This document shows, one piece after another, positions 1 to 11,405 of a DNA stretch of 64,000 nt. Location: positions 1-64,000 of the forward strand of contig CAUEEP010000922.1 in the NCBI GenBank assembly GCA_958450365.1, given 5' to 3'. The position numbers and the translations under genes are program-made. The notes under the pieces are model-generated. The model was not told the origin of the DNA. It saw only the letters and a list, made by a program, of their open reading frames with translations, and did no database searches. Source of the stretch: Mesorhabditis belari. Lineage: Eukaryota > Nematoda > Chromadorea > Rhabditida > Rhabditidae. Numbering within the stretch: position 1 is the first letter of the stretch; every line of letters starts with the position of its first letter.

Positions 1-506
1 GCCTAAGCCTAAGCCTAAGCCTAAGCCTAAGCCTAAGCCCTAAGCCTAAGCCTAAGCCTAAGCCTAAGCCTAAGCCTAAGCCTAAGCCTAAGCCCAAGCC
101 TAAGCCTAAGCCTAAGCCCTAAGCCTAAGCCTAAGCCTAAGCCTAAGCCTAAGCCTAAGCCTAAGCCTAAGCCTAAGCCTAAGCCTAAGCCTAAGCCTAA
201 GCCTAAGCCTAAGCCTAAGCCTAAGCCTGAGCCTAAGCCTAAGCCTAAGCCCTAAGCCTAAGCCTAAGCCTAAGCCTAAGCCTAAGCCTAAGCCTAAGCC
301 TAAGCCTAAGCCTAAGCCTAAGCCTAAGCCTAAGCCTAAGCCCTAAGCCTAAGCCTGGGCCTAAGCCTAAGCCTAAGCCTAAGCCTAAGCCTGAGCCTAA
401 GCCTAAGCCTAAGCCTAAGCCTAAGCCTAAGCCTAAGCCTAAGCCTAAGCCTAAGCCTAAGCCTAAGCCTAAGCCTAAGCCTAAGCCTAAGCCTAAGCCT
501 AAGCCT
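1..506. repeat. Telomeric repeat array (GCCTAA)n
   Basis: Almost uninterrupted tandem GCCTAA, the C-rich strand of the nematode telomere repeat TTAGGC, reading 5' to 3' inward, as expected for the left end of a chromosome. Occasional variants are visible: GCCCTAA with an extra C (for example near 38, 117, 250 and 342), GCCCAA, GCCTGA and GCCTGG. The array stops abruptly at 506 and changes to unique sequence with no subtelomeric satellite. Confidence 0.98.
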
Positions 507-1644
507 CAGGTTTAATAGATGATAATGTATGTTTGAATTCATTAAAGGCTCGGGCTCAGGAAGTAAATTGGAACTTTTTAATTTATAAGAAAAAAATGTA
601 ATTTCTATCGAATTTCTCATGCTAAAAGCGTACTTTTCCTAATACCAATCCATAGATAATTGAATGTGAGTGTAGTCCAACTCAGTCCGAAAAACCACGG
701 GTTATCATAAAACAAGCCAAGCTTGGTTATCATTGGCGGTAATTTTCTTCAGGTATGCAGAATCATCCACTAAAGCTTCCTTTTGTAGTCTGTCGTTTTG
801 CCACGCTTTTGAGAGTTAGACATAAAGCGAAGCGATTCACCGAGAACAAAAAGTCAAGAAGAAATATTTTACCATGACTATAGCACTTTGACGTTCGCGA
901 CAACGATATTTTGCGCGTACAGTCGCGTCGTTGTTACTCTTTTACTGATAGTTTGGTGAAAATTCAAAGATAAGCTAAACTATTATAGTTGTTCGATAGC
1001 CCTGAGTCTCCTCTTTAGTACAGATTTACCAAGAACCTTCTGCAAAATGAATAACAAAAGTCCCTAAATACCTGAGTTGATACCAAAATAATTGTCATTA
1101 GTACGGTCTATCGGTGGGACGTGTTAAAATCAACATCGCCAAAATATCTCGATAAATTTATTTTTTCACTTAACGGTAATCGCTTAAGTAGCTTGAAGAT
1201 CTATCCTTTTTAACTTCTCAGTGTGTTTTATCCTACATGCCTGAGACAACCAGAAACTACTCAAATAAGTCTTCAATTCATTCAGTTCCTAAGTCCATAA
1301 TTTTTACAATTTTGGGTATTTTAATGATTCGAGCGACTCTATTTACAAGAAATGGCGAAGTTGAGAGCTTTCATTAGAGTGGACAAACAAAACTTCAACA
1401 GAGATCTCTCAAGATTGGCTTTAGAGAAAAATAAGAAAGAAAATGAACAGATTTCTCTTTGAATGTTCAAATTTTTCATATATCTGTTTTTAATTTATTT
1501 TTTTCTAATTTCTTTTCATAACGACGTCGCCAAATCATATCGTTGAATTCAGGGTTGACGACCTACAATAAAATCTAGACGATACTTTGTGTTTCATAGC
1601 AAATAGATGAGAGCGGTGATCATCAGCAGTTGAAACATGTAAAG
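507..1644. other. Subtelomeric unique sequence, no gene seen
   Basis: About 1.1 kb of AT-rich unique sequence between the telomere and the first coding exon. I see no tandem repeat, no convincing exon and no transposase-like translation. It should contain the promoter and 5' leader of the receptor gene that starts at 1645, but no specific site is recognisable. Confidence 0.5.
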
Positions 1645-4600
1645 ATGTGCCCAAAATTGTTCTTAATCTTCTCTCTAATTTCTCTCGTTGCTGCAAGTCG
1701 CGCCGAAAATCAGCTTTATCGGTAAGATAAACTTTTATAAATATTTGCTAAACCTTTTAGAGATCTTCAAAAAGAATATTCAAAACTTGTGAGGCCGGTG
1801 AAAAATGATTCGGAAGCTGTGTGAGTACAAGACAAAATAAAATCATATGAAAAAATATAAGTAAGGAAAATAAGAATTTAGACGAGTCGAGATGAAAGTT
1901 TTTCTTCAACAAATTGTTTCGGTTGACGGAAAAAATCAGATAATCGAATTGAATGCTTGGCTTAAATTTGTAAGTTTTGGATAAAATTGCTAGGTTCGTA
2001 AAATTGGATTTAAACACACACATTTTGTTGAGTGAGCGAGATAAGCTCTGTAAATTTTAAACATTTTTTGGGTTAGCTTTGTTGCATGTACCAGGCTGCC
2101 CAGAAAGTCTTTTCGTTCATTTTCATATTTCCGTTAAAAAATAACAAACGAAATTATCACGAATTAACCTATGGTTTGTTCTAAATAAAAAGTGTTTATT
2201 GTTTAATTCCCCATCTTTTAAAGTCAACTTGGGTTCACTTTCAAACAAATTCGAGAGAGAAAGCGTGTTTTCATAAAAATCTAAAAATCTCTACAAAGAA
2301 ATTGGCTGAATCAATTTCTCTGAAAATTTGGCTATATACCTAACTTTGTATCTGTCTTTTCAAAATTCAGACATAAGACATTTTAAACTAGTTTTCAGAA
2401 AAAAAATTTACAGAAAAATGATTGGCCTTTCTAATGAAACAAACCAGAGTTTAATTGGTCCATTTACTGGTTTTAAACGGAAGTACCAAAAGGAACGAAA
2501 AGATTTTCTGAACAGCCTAATAATTAAATAGTTTTGCCGAAACACATTTTGCTGTTTATCTTGACTCATTAGAAACAAGTTTCATCTTGTAGCTCATAAA
2601 ATTAGCTAACTATTGTAATAGTAAGTTTGGCTCATGTTGTAGATCGTAAAATTTATGTATTTCAGGTTTGGATTGATTATCGTTTATCGTGGAATCCTAC
2701 CAAATATGAAAATATCAAAAGCGTTCGATTTGCGGGCGGAGAAAATCAAATTTGGAGACCCGATATTTTGCTTTATAACAGGTATTGGGTTGGTGGGTGT
2801 GACTTGGCACGTTTTTTGGGATGAAATTTTACTTCAGCTAACAAGTTGCTCCGAGTATTGGATTAAGTTGAGTGTTGTCTTGCTATACAAAAGTTCCCAG
2901 TAGATAGGCTCTTCCAAATCCCAGAACACCGAGAGCATAAACTTCTTCTCATGCAAATTTGGTTTGACATCGGCTTCGGGCTTTTCCCCCTCAGCAATCC
3001 ATTGGCACCTTCTCCAAAACTTGACAGTTAGAATCCATCTTCATTTTCATTTGACCCTTCCCTTTATCTTTGAAGATTTATCCTCAGAACGGAATTTAAC
3101 AAACCAGTTTGCACATGTCCGTAGTGGAGTTGATCCGTCCACATAAACATTCTCAATATTAGCTGAACGCTAGAGGCCCTTGTGTCTTGTCTTGTGTAGA
3201 AATTCGTACAATTAATGTGTCGTAGCGTGTCGCAGTTCTCCAGGTGATAGATTTTCAATAGTTAGAACAAAGTAAGGTAAAATTCCAAAAAGCAAATATG
3301 TCAAAAGTGAAAGTTCATTGTTTTCACAAGAATGAATGTTCAATAACCTATTTTCCACAAACCCCTCTCCCTCATGTTTGTTTTTACATCTCTGGGATTT
3401 AATTTGAAAAACGTCTCAAGTCTTCTCATCAACCCAATACAATGCAAGTTTGAATTTTTTTTTCATATGGTTTTTGGCAGTTTAAGCTCAAAACAATACG
3501 AATGGACAATAAAGTGATTTTAAGAAATTTTCAGTGCCAATGAAGATTTCGACGCCACTTTCAAATCAAATGAAGTTGTTTATAATACGGGGGAAGTGAA
3601 TTGGGTAATTCAATTAAACAAATAATCAGCTTATAATTTTTTTTATTTCAGGTTCCACCCGGGATTTTCAGGGCTAGTTGCAAGATGGATATCACTTATT
3701 TTCCATTCGATGAACAGGTGCTCATATACCTATTTTCATTTCAATAGCACCTACTTTCATCTCAGCATAGCTACTCAAAAGAAAACAGAATACAAACTCA
3801 ACTCTTTTTAACTTTTCTTTAAGATTATCTAGAAGTCTATATTTTAGGTTTTAATAAAATTCAATACAGTAGAGCTGTTCATTTCGTGTGATTGTCAATA
3901 CAGGTGTACTACGAAAAAACGAGACCATTTCCACGCTGATTTTTTAGGGACTTTTAGACTAAAAGAAAATTTGAAAAATTTGACCTTCACATAGCAAGAA
4001 ATCCTGAAAAGGTAGACGTTGAAGTGTTCAAAGCTCGTTTTTCCATAGTACACCTATTGACAATCAGCCCGAAATGGACAGCTCTACAATGAAGGTTCTT
4101 TTTTGATAGATTAGTTTGATGGCTTCATCAATACCAGGTTTTTATGTCTGATCAGGATGAGCATGGCTTTTGTAGCCCTAGCAGCCCTTTAAATATCAAA
4201 AACACCTGAATAACTAGCTTCTGAGCTTGATATAAACTCACTTACCGTGTTTAGATTTGTTTTTTGAAATTCGGTTCGTGGACTTATAATGGAAATGCTT
4301 TGGATCTACAGATCCACATGCCCGATGATGAGCGTGAGGGCGAAATAATTTGAAAAACACTTATTTATTTTGTTTTAAGCTGCTGAAATGGATCTTTCCA
4401 CGTATATTCCAAGTGGCGAATGGAAACTTTTAAGTGAGGAACTTTTTTAAAATTCTTTTAACAAGACAATTTAAATACACTCCCGTATCTTTTTAGCCCA
4501 AGAAAGCTATCAAACTTTTCGTTCTAGATTGTAGAAAAAGATACGGAAGTACCAAAGTTGGCCTTTCAAAATAGAAATCATTTACATGACAGGTGCTCCG

Positions 4601-7600
4601 GCTATTCGTGAAGTTACATGGAATACTTGTTGTCCTGAGCCTTATCCAACTGTCACATTCTACATGCATATGAGTTGAGTAAAGATATGTGAATACTTCA
4701 ATGGGCAATGACAAGTGGCCCGCCTCACCCTACTGATAGTCAGCGAACTGAAAGTTCACATTATTATTGATATGTTGTGGTTTTGTTGTATGTAAAAAAA
4801 ATATATTTTCCTAGAAGCAAAAATATTTTAGAAAATTTTAGACGACGTGCAATGTTTTACCTTTTCAATATTGTCTGTCCATCATTATTAATCTCAGCGA
4901 TGACATTAATGGGATTTTGTCTTCCAGCACATGACATGAGTGAAAAGATCAGTTACCGTAAGCTTTATAGAGATTCTCTACTTCCTAAATACATAGGTAG
5001 GTAGCGTTTTAATCTATATACATTTCTCAATAAAACATGAACGGAAAGTTCTTTTCCAAAAAATTTTCAGAAATGACAATTCTTCTTTCAATTTGCTTTT
5101 TTGTAACAATTGTAAGTGAGATGACTCCACCGACTTCTGAAGCTGTTCCAATACTCGGTTTGAGAGCTTTAACTTACCATCAGGCTAACCTAAAGCTTTG
5201 AGCTAAGCTCCCAAACTCTTCGCTCCACCTTTTTTCCTATCTCTTTTTATATTTACAGGTCTTTTCTTCTCAGTTCTCACACTTCTTGTATCCGTTTCTA
5301 CATGTTTCACTGTCAATGTGCTCAATTTTCGTTATCGTCAACCTGGAAACAAACATATGTCAAAGACGGTCAGTCAAGATTTTTTCGAAAAAACTGAATA
5401 AAACAAAAATTTAGTTCTATTCTATTTTTCTCGTTTGGCTGCCCTGGTTTCTTTTGATGAGAAGACCAGGTTTGATATGAGTACTGTACCTGATAAGTTT
5501 TGAATATTCCTTAGGAGTAAGTTATGAAAGAAAAAAGGAAAGACGACTGAATGAGGAAAATGAAGAAAATGAGACAAATGATGACGCTGTTGATGTAAAT
5601 GTGAGTTGAACAGAAAGACGAATATCTTCATAATATGACCATTTGTTGTGAATTTCTCTTGAAAAACTCAGGATTGCTTGTTAATAATCATGAGTTTTCG
5701 AAATGAATTAAAAAATTACAAACAGTATCCTTGTTGTTGTACACATGATGACTCTCCGGTTTCAATTGCAACTACAACATCTACTTCATGTAATACACAC
5801 AATTCGGGCACTCAACCACTTTTAAGTCGAATGTACAGGTTAGCGAAATTGAGCAAAGCGAGGCCCAGATCCTTCCGCATCCGACTAATAGCCTAACTTT
5901 TGCTAGCCTTACTATTAGACATCTTTGGGCACATACAATTGTCATAGAAAATTTTTAGCATGCCGGCCGAGCATCTAAACCTCTCAAGAAAAGTCGGCGA
6001 AGGAATTCTCCCAAAACAATTTTCAGTCTTCAAGAGGTAGGCACTCTAAAGAATTTATTGGAGTTACTTTTTCGCTTTCAGAACTCAAAGTCAACGAATT
6101 CGTCGAGTTACCCAGTTTGAGAAATACATTCAAAAATGTAAAGAGGTTGCCGCCGATCAAAGTTTGTTTACGAAGTTAATAAAATGAAAGATCAAAAACA
6201 ATTTAGCAAATTTCTATTATTGTGAATATGCAGTTGCTGTTATTGACTATTATACACAAATCCACAAAAGAATGAGAGAAATTCGTCGAAGATTGGCAAG
6301 GAAAAAGATCATTGCCTATAAAACGGTAAACTGCAATAATAAGGCAACATTGGTTTAAAATATATCTATTCAGAAACGATTACCGTATTCTCTCTAATAG
6401 TAGTGCGCACTACTATTTTTTCAACCCCCCTCCTGGACCGCAGTACTATTAGTGCACTACTATTAAAGAGTTTTATCATTTACCAAAGTAAGACAGATAG
6501 AAGATTTGTTCCAAAAATTCTTGCAAAAAAAGCAACTTTCTAAAAATTTATTGGCTTCTGATAACAAAAAGTTAACTAAACAAAAAATTCTACAACAGAA
6601 TCATCATTTGAATCATCATCCTTATCCAGTTCAATATTTTTGCGTTGATCCTTTACTCCGTTGATCGATTGTTCGAGACGAGCATTGGCGAGAAGTGTTG
6701 CGCCTTCAGGAATCGGTCCTTCTTTTTTGAAGCATTGAATGAGACCAATTCCTCATCACCTTTCCACATTAACTTGGCTCGGAATTGAATCATCTTTCGT
6801 GTCACTCGCATCTTTTTTGCCCGCGTTTCTTGAATCCAAGCAACAAAATCCTTGTCAAAATCGATATCCTTGAGCTTTCGTCCACCGCCTTTGATTCGTT
6901 TTTCCGTTTCCGTTATCTCTACTTTGTTTCTCAAGTCCTTCCTTTTGATGGCACCATTTTTGAATATTTTGACGACTGACTCCAAATTTTCACGCTGCAG
7001 CCGACTTATCGTTCATTTTTTCAGCAAAATCGATTGCTTTCAGCTTCGTTTGAACATCGAAACATCCCTTTTCGATGGTGCATCCGATTCACACGAAGAC
7101 TCCTCGGCAACATCGTTGGTCATGTTGTGGCCGGCATTTTGCTCGGTCACTTGATTGTCAATACTCTTGAAGAATTCCACATGTTCCTCGTGTTCACGAC
7201 GAGCTCGAAAATTTTCGACTTCATCAAGCGAGTTTCCATCGAGATCCATACTTAAAGAAAAAGATTATTTAGACAATATTAAAGGTGACCAACAAAAATT
7301 ATGTGCCACTAAAACAACGTGTGGAAACAACAAAGAGATGTTTTTGCACTTTTGCACAACAATTTTAATTTTTTAACTTTTTCAGGTTAAGAATGGTTAA
7401 CAAATGAATAAAAAAGCCTCGCTTTTGCTTGCTTGAATAGCTTTAGAATGTCACATAAACATAAAGATATCCAGTCAAAAAGGTTTAGATGAAAAAGAAA
7501 CACTATAAATGCAAATTTTCAAGGGTGCACTACTATTTTTTCAACCCCCTCTCGGACCGCAATACTATTAGAGAGTGCACTACTATTAGAGAGAATACGT

Positions 7601-7803
7601 TATGTCCATATTTCACTCATTTAAGGGTACATAAGTAGAAATGCTGGAAATTGGAAGTTGAATCTGTAGTAAAATGTGCAATTCAGGAAGAATGGAAATT
7701 TGCGGCAATGGCTCTCGATCGTTTGTGTATTGTACTTTTTACCATTTTCTTCATCACATGCATTTTCTCGATCTCTCTTGCTACTCCCAACATTGATTTG
7801 TAA
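1645..7803 (+). CDS. Nicotinic acetylcholine receptor-type Cys-loop ion channel subunit
   Basis: A ligand-gated cation channel subunit of the plasma membrane, with about 14 exons. Exon 1 (1645-1721) encodes a signal peptide starting MCPKLFLIFSLISL. Exons at 1761-1820, 1882-1969 and 2666-2779 give the extracellular domain (LNAWLKF, VWIDYRLSWNP, IWRPDILLYNR). The Cys-loop is split over 3652-3717 and 4259 onward (CKMDITYFPFDEQ then IC), with 13 residues between the cysteines. Exon 4593 onward has WNTCCPEPYP; the adjacent cysteines mark an alpha-type agonist-binding subunit. M1 (RRRAMFYLFNIVCP) is near 4845. M2 follows an EKIS motif and is near 5070-5156. M3 is near 5260-5378. A basic cytoplasmic loop lies in exons between 5430 and 6327. 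M4 (EEWKFAAMALDRLC...) is at 7679-7803 and ends in TAA. The last intron, about 1.35 kb, holds a transposon. The subfamily could not be fixed, so no acr symbol is given. Confidence 0.9.
2833..3200 (-). mobile_element. Mariner (DD34D) transposase relic in a receptor intron
   Basis: On the minus strand this intron translates to pieces typical of mariner transposases. CANWFVKFRSEDKSS (around 3100) resembles the RWFAKFRSGD segment near the end of the N-terminal helix-turn-helix region. EGEKPEADVKPNLHEKK followed by FMLSVFWDLEEPIYWELL (around 2870-3000) resembles the catalytic-domain segment with the VWWD aspartate. Stops and missing sequence between the two pieces show a dead, internally deleted copy. 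It lies antisense to the host gene. I could not define inverted terminal repeats. Confidence 0.72.
3869..4087. mobile_element. Hairpin MITE-like element in a receptor intron
   Basis: The two ends form a long imperfect inverted repeat: GTAGAGCTGTTCATTTCG at the left pairs with CGAAATGGACAGCTCTAC at the right. Pairing continues inward for roughly 50 bases (GATTGTCAATA and GGTGTACTA on the left, TAGTACACC and TATTGACAATC on the right). The total is about 219 bp with no coding potential, as for a non-autonomous DNA element. No clear target duplication is seen. Confidence 0.75.
6384..7599. mobile_element. Tc5/pogo-like DNA transposon inside the last receptor intron
   Basis: Inverted terminal repeats are plain: CGTATTCTCTCTAATAGTAG at the left and its complement CTACTATTAGAGAGAATACG at the right. 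Just inside the left end and near the right end is a shared direct block (GCACTACTATTTTTTCAACC, then a C-run, GGACCGCA and TACTATTAG). TTA precedes the left end and follows the right end, which fits the TNA target sites known for nematode Tc4/Tc5 elements. The interior carries a decayed antisense gene described separately. The element is about 1.2 kb, and the host gene tolerates it as an intron. Confidence 0.8.
6653..7249 (-). pseudogene. Decayed transposon gene with two helix-turn-helix domains, no DDE domain
   Basis: Translation on the minus strand starts with MDLDGNSLDEVENF at 7249. It then needs frame changes to read KLKAIDFAEKMNDKSAA, a stop, and KFGVSRQNIQKW, which look like a Brinker/Pipsqueak-type helix-turn-helix. 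A further frame gives KRIKGGGRKLKD, then DKDFVAWIQETRAKK with RVTRKMI, resembling the CENP-B/Tc5-type second helix-turn-helix. An in-frame TGA and at least one frameshift show that it is broken. No catalytic DDE region follows before the right terminus, so the copy had only DNA-binding parts or was internally deleted. The family assignment rests on motif appearance alone. Confidence 0.6.
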
Positions 7804-8053
7804 TTTAAAAATTTTTTGATTTATCAAAACCAGCAAACAGTATCACATAGTATTTGGACGTCTCTAGTAAAAAGAAATGAGCAAACTAATTGGGAGATGC
7901 ACGGATTGAAAACAAAATACGACTTGAAAAAGTAATCATTGAGTCATATAAAAAATTTGTACAGAAATCGTGGCCTGAAGACCAAAATAAGTGGAAATAT
8001 TATTATTTTTTGTAAAACTTAAAAAGCTATAGAAGAATAGCTTTGTAATCGTT

Positions 8054-11000
8054 TTACCACTCAATTTTCATCTTTTCGTAGAGTTGCTTATGTGACGAAA
8101 AGGATGAACACCAAGTTTCTCGCCCCACCTCTTTCATAGCATTCAATACCTGAAATTAAAACCTCTCATGAGTCTTTGTGAGAAACTTCATGCAATCTAT
8201 TTAAATTTAATTTGTGACCTACAGTATCAAGCTGTTCTTTTGTGTGGGCGGCGGAAACACAAAAACGAACACGAGCCTCCGTCATGTCGGTAGCTGGAAA
8301 TGAAACGACAACCACCCCAATCCCACGAGCTAGCATTTGTCGGCCATAAAATCTAACAAATTTTTTATTTGAATTGTCTTCAATTGCTAAGTACAACGTT
8401 TACTGGTGATTTAAGTAGCTACTTTTAACTCACCCGCACATAGTTGGATAGTAAATGAGGACAGGTACAACAGGGCTATCATTTGACCCATATACAATGT
8501 AGCCAAGCTGCTTGAGACGAAGACGGAAATAACGAGAGTTGCGAGCAAGTCGCTCAATTCGTGCTTCACCTAGACTTTTTCAATGTTGTGATTCTGAATA
8601 TTCAGTAAAGAACGATAGCAAGGCTGTATACCAACCATCATTTGTGCCATCAAAGCCCATTATAATTGACATTGACTTGTAAATTTGTTCTGCAATTGGT
8701 GGTGACATTGGGCTTGAGTAGTATCCGGTTGGTGAAGCAACTCGTAAATGATCGATCACTTTCTGGAAGAGTACAATTGAATGAGTAACCGCATGAAATT
8801 GGAGACCTTTGATCCAGCAATATATCCACCAGCCGATCCAAAACTCTTTGTAAATGTGCCCATCAAAATATCAACATCGTTTGGATCACAGCCCCAGTAT
8901 TCAACCACACCACGTCCCGATCGTCCCATCGCACCTGAAAAATAGGCATTGTCTCATATTTCAATATAGAATAAACGAATTACCGATTGAATGAGCCTCA
9001 TCCAAATAGAGATAAGCTCCATATTTCTTCTTTAATTCGATTATTCCTGGTAGATTTGAGATTGATCCCTCCATTGAGTAAATTCCCTCAACAATGATCA
9101 GAATCTGAAGAAGATATAAAGTGGGGGTACTTATCCCTTATCGGGGAGTGCACTCACCATTAGGTGGGCCCCGGTTGAGTTTGGGTGCTCTCTAAAAACT
9201 CTCTAAACATCCCCAATTACTCCCGGAGAGCTTGTAGCACCCAACCCCAAGCCGGCCTAAATGCATCTTCAACTATGCACCATTAAACTGTGACTGCACC
9301 CCCGATAAGGAATAAGTACCAAAGTGGGTTAATGTTTTTAAAAAAATCGCCAGCAATGATTTGTACTAATACCTTTTTGTACGGCCGATAAGTTTTAGGA
9401 TTTCCATAAGCAATAGCATCTCGTAGAATTTTCTCGAGTGATTTCATATCTAAAACTCTGTTTATTTATCCATCAATCATTGATTATTTCTCAATTCCTT
9501 TTTTCAAATTATTATAACTAATTTACCATTATGCTTGAAGACCTTCGTACTTGCTCCGGATAGACGACATCCCAAAATAAGCGAAGCATGATTGTATTGA
9601 TCCGAAATGATCAACGAATGCTAGAAACCACTTTAGGTGCATGCATTCTTCATTTGGTATTCGCTTTTATTTAGAACGTGTGTAAGTGTTACTTCAAGTA
9701 ACATCTATGCTATGTGTTTTTGAATGTCTGTGCCACTTTCTACCTTATCAACAAGACATGGGGCATTCATTGAGTTTGTAGCGAATCCCATTGAGAAACA
9801 TATCGCATCATTGACACCCAGGAATTTTGCGACGAGTGCTTCAAGACGGGCCTGCGAGATTGAGCGCCCTACACACTTTGCATTATTTATCCATGATAAG
9901 CAAGGAGCTTTGAGCCCAATTCACCATTTTCATGCACAGTACTACAAGTGGCAAGTCCTTCATCGTTGATTTTAGTCGATGCCGCGTCTGCACATGGACC
10001 TAAATTCATAAGAAAATGATGATGAATCTAACAAAATGACAAAACCTTTGTTTTGTGCAAAGCCGAGGTAATTGTACGAGCCAACATTAATAACTTCCGT
10101 TTGAGTTCCAGGGAACCTGTAAAGGAAGGTGATTGTAAAGATCATTTTGTTGCACTTTGATTTAAACACTCTAAGTAGAACTCTTGTTTTTAAACTTGAG
10201 TCAAAAAGCTAAATCAGCTTAACCTGTGCTTTGAAAAGCGGGTGTACTTTGAGTTCAAAAAACAGCCTGAATGTTTTAGTAAAAATGAAAAATTTCTGAC
10301 TACTTGACTAAAAATCTAAAAGACTTACTTGAAAGTCCAGCCACCATCTTCCGTGTATCGATCCAGTAGGCTGACCTAAACAATCATTTTTTCTATTATT
10401 TGAAATTTCTATCATAAGTTGTTCATGTTATTCATGCAAACAAACTTTTGCTCCGGGTGTGCTTCCGATTGGTCTCTCAAAAACATCACGAACCCTCACA
10501 TAGCAGTTTCTTTGATAAACCGCCTCGAAGTCATTGAATAAAGGTACAAAGTGCTGGAAATATTGACTTTACAGAACATTGTTACTGTTTGTTGTAATTA
10601 AATCTATCAGGAAATCTATAGTAGTGCCTTCAGACTTACTTTTTGTTTGCCAAGTTCAATCTTGATGTGACTTGTCTCAAGTCCCCAATTTCGAAGAAAT
10701 TCCCTGAATAATAGATAATCGTGTTGTGTTGTGTTGTGTTGTGTTGAAATTGTGTTTACCTGACATAAGCAAACATGATAAGAGTGACCCAGGACAAATA
10801 AACAGTGAGAGCTCTCCAGCGTGAAATCTAATTAAAAAGTATTTTCTTGGATTATTTTAAATGTTACATGTTCAAATTCATTTGGTGATCGTTCCCTTGT
10901 CTTCCAATCATCACCAATTGAAAACGTTTTAACACGAGGAGCTGGTGGAGCCAAGTACTCTTCTTCTTCCTAAAATATTTTTATTTTTAAAGATACCTAT

Positions 11001-11405
11001 TTTTTGGGGTGCACCCATTACCCATTTCATTTTACCATATTATTGTATTGTATAACTATCACACTCCATTCTTCTAGAAAGTTCAGTCTGTGTATACAGT
11101 TTTTATTTTTGTTTTTGGCCTTTTTTTGACCACTCTTTTTAAGTGAATATAGCACACTTTAACCAATAAAATCTGCATTTAACCGACCAAATCCCCTCGT
11201 GCATGTCCATCTCGATGTTTCGTCTCTTCATCCTCGGAATGTCCACCATCTTCCTGTTGTCTTTTGTGCCAAGCGCATTCCAGAATATCAGTCCTTTCGG
11301 TTAACTGTCTAAAGAATTTCATTTTAGAGCAAATTTCACTTATGGCGTTGTCAAATACCTATTCATAAAGTCATCGATGCATATAGGATTTACGCGTCGG
11401 GACAT
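8054..11405 (-). CDS. SPTLC2: Serine palmitoyltransferase catalytic subunit (SPTLC2 type)
   Basis: Catalyses the PLP-dependent condensation of serine with palmitoyl-CoA, the first step of sphingolipid synthesis, in the ER membrane. The start ATG (11405) gives [17 protein letters not shown] membrane segment lies near 10760-10825 ([21 protein letters not shown]). Then come [14 protein letters not shown] near 10450-10500, [13 protein letters not shown] near 10045-10100, CSTVHENG joined over a 53-bp intron to [15 protein letters not shown] near 9720-9940, and [11 protein letters not shown] with the PLP aspartate near 9010. The PLP lysine motif [18 protein letters not shown] is near 8815-8865. [14 protein letters not shown] (about 8230-8270) is typical of the C-terminal domain. 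The reading frame stops at 8054 (EKMKIEW then TAA). The catalytic lysine marks the SPTLC2/3 class, not SPTLC1; nematodes have two such genes (sptl-2 and sptl-3), and I cannot choose between them. Confidence 0.93.
9126..9320. mobile_element. MITE in a serine palmitoyltransferase intron
   Basis: A 195-bp block whose ends are inverted copies of each other: GGTACTTATCCCTTATCGGG at the left and CCCGATAAGGAATAAGTACC at the right. Pairing continues partly inward (GTGCACTCAC against GTGACTGCAC). It has no coding potential. It lies wholly within an intron. Confidence 0.8.
10721..10745. repeat. GTGTT microsatellite (5 copies)
   Basis: Five perfect tandem copies of GTGTT, in an intron of the serine palmitoyltransferase gene between the exons at about 10640-10705 and 10755-10830. 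Confidence 0.95.

Noticed and set aside
336..620. Open frame on the minus strand with a long LRLRLR tail
   Set aside because: It is the translation of the telomere repeat plus a few flanking codons; no coding evidence.
9724..9969. 81-residue plus-strand frame inside the serine palmitoyltransferase gene
   Set aside because: It is antisense to conserved serine palmitoyltransferase exons, whose minus-strand reading matches the family.
10721..10745. Tandem GTGTT considered as part of a CRISPR-like or regulatory array
   Set aside because: Units are 5 bp and contiguous without spacers: a plain microsatellite.
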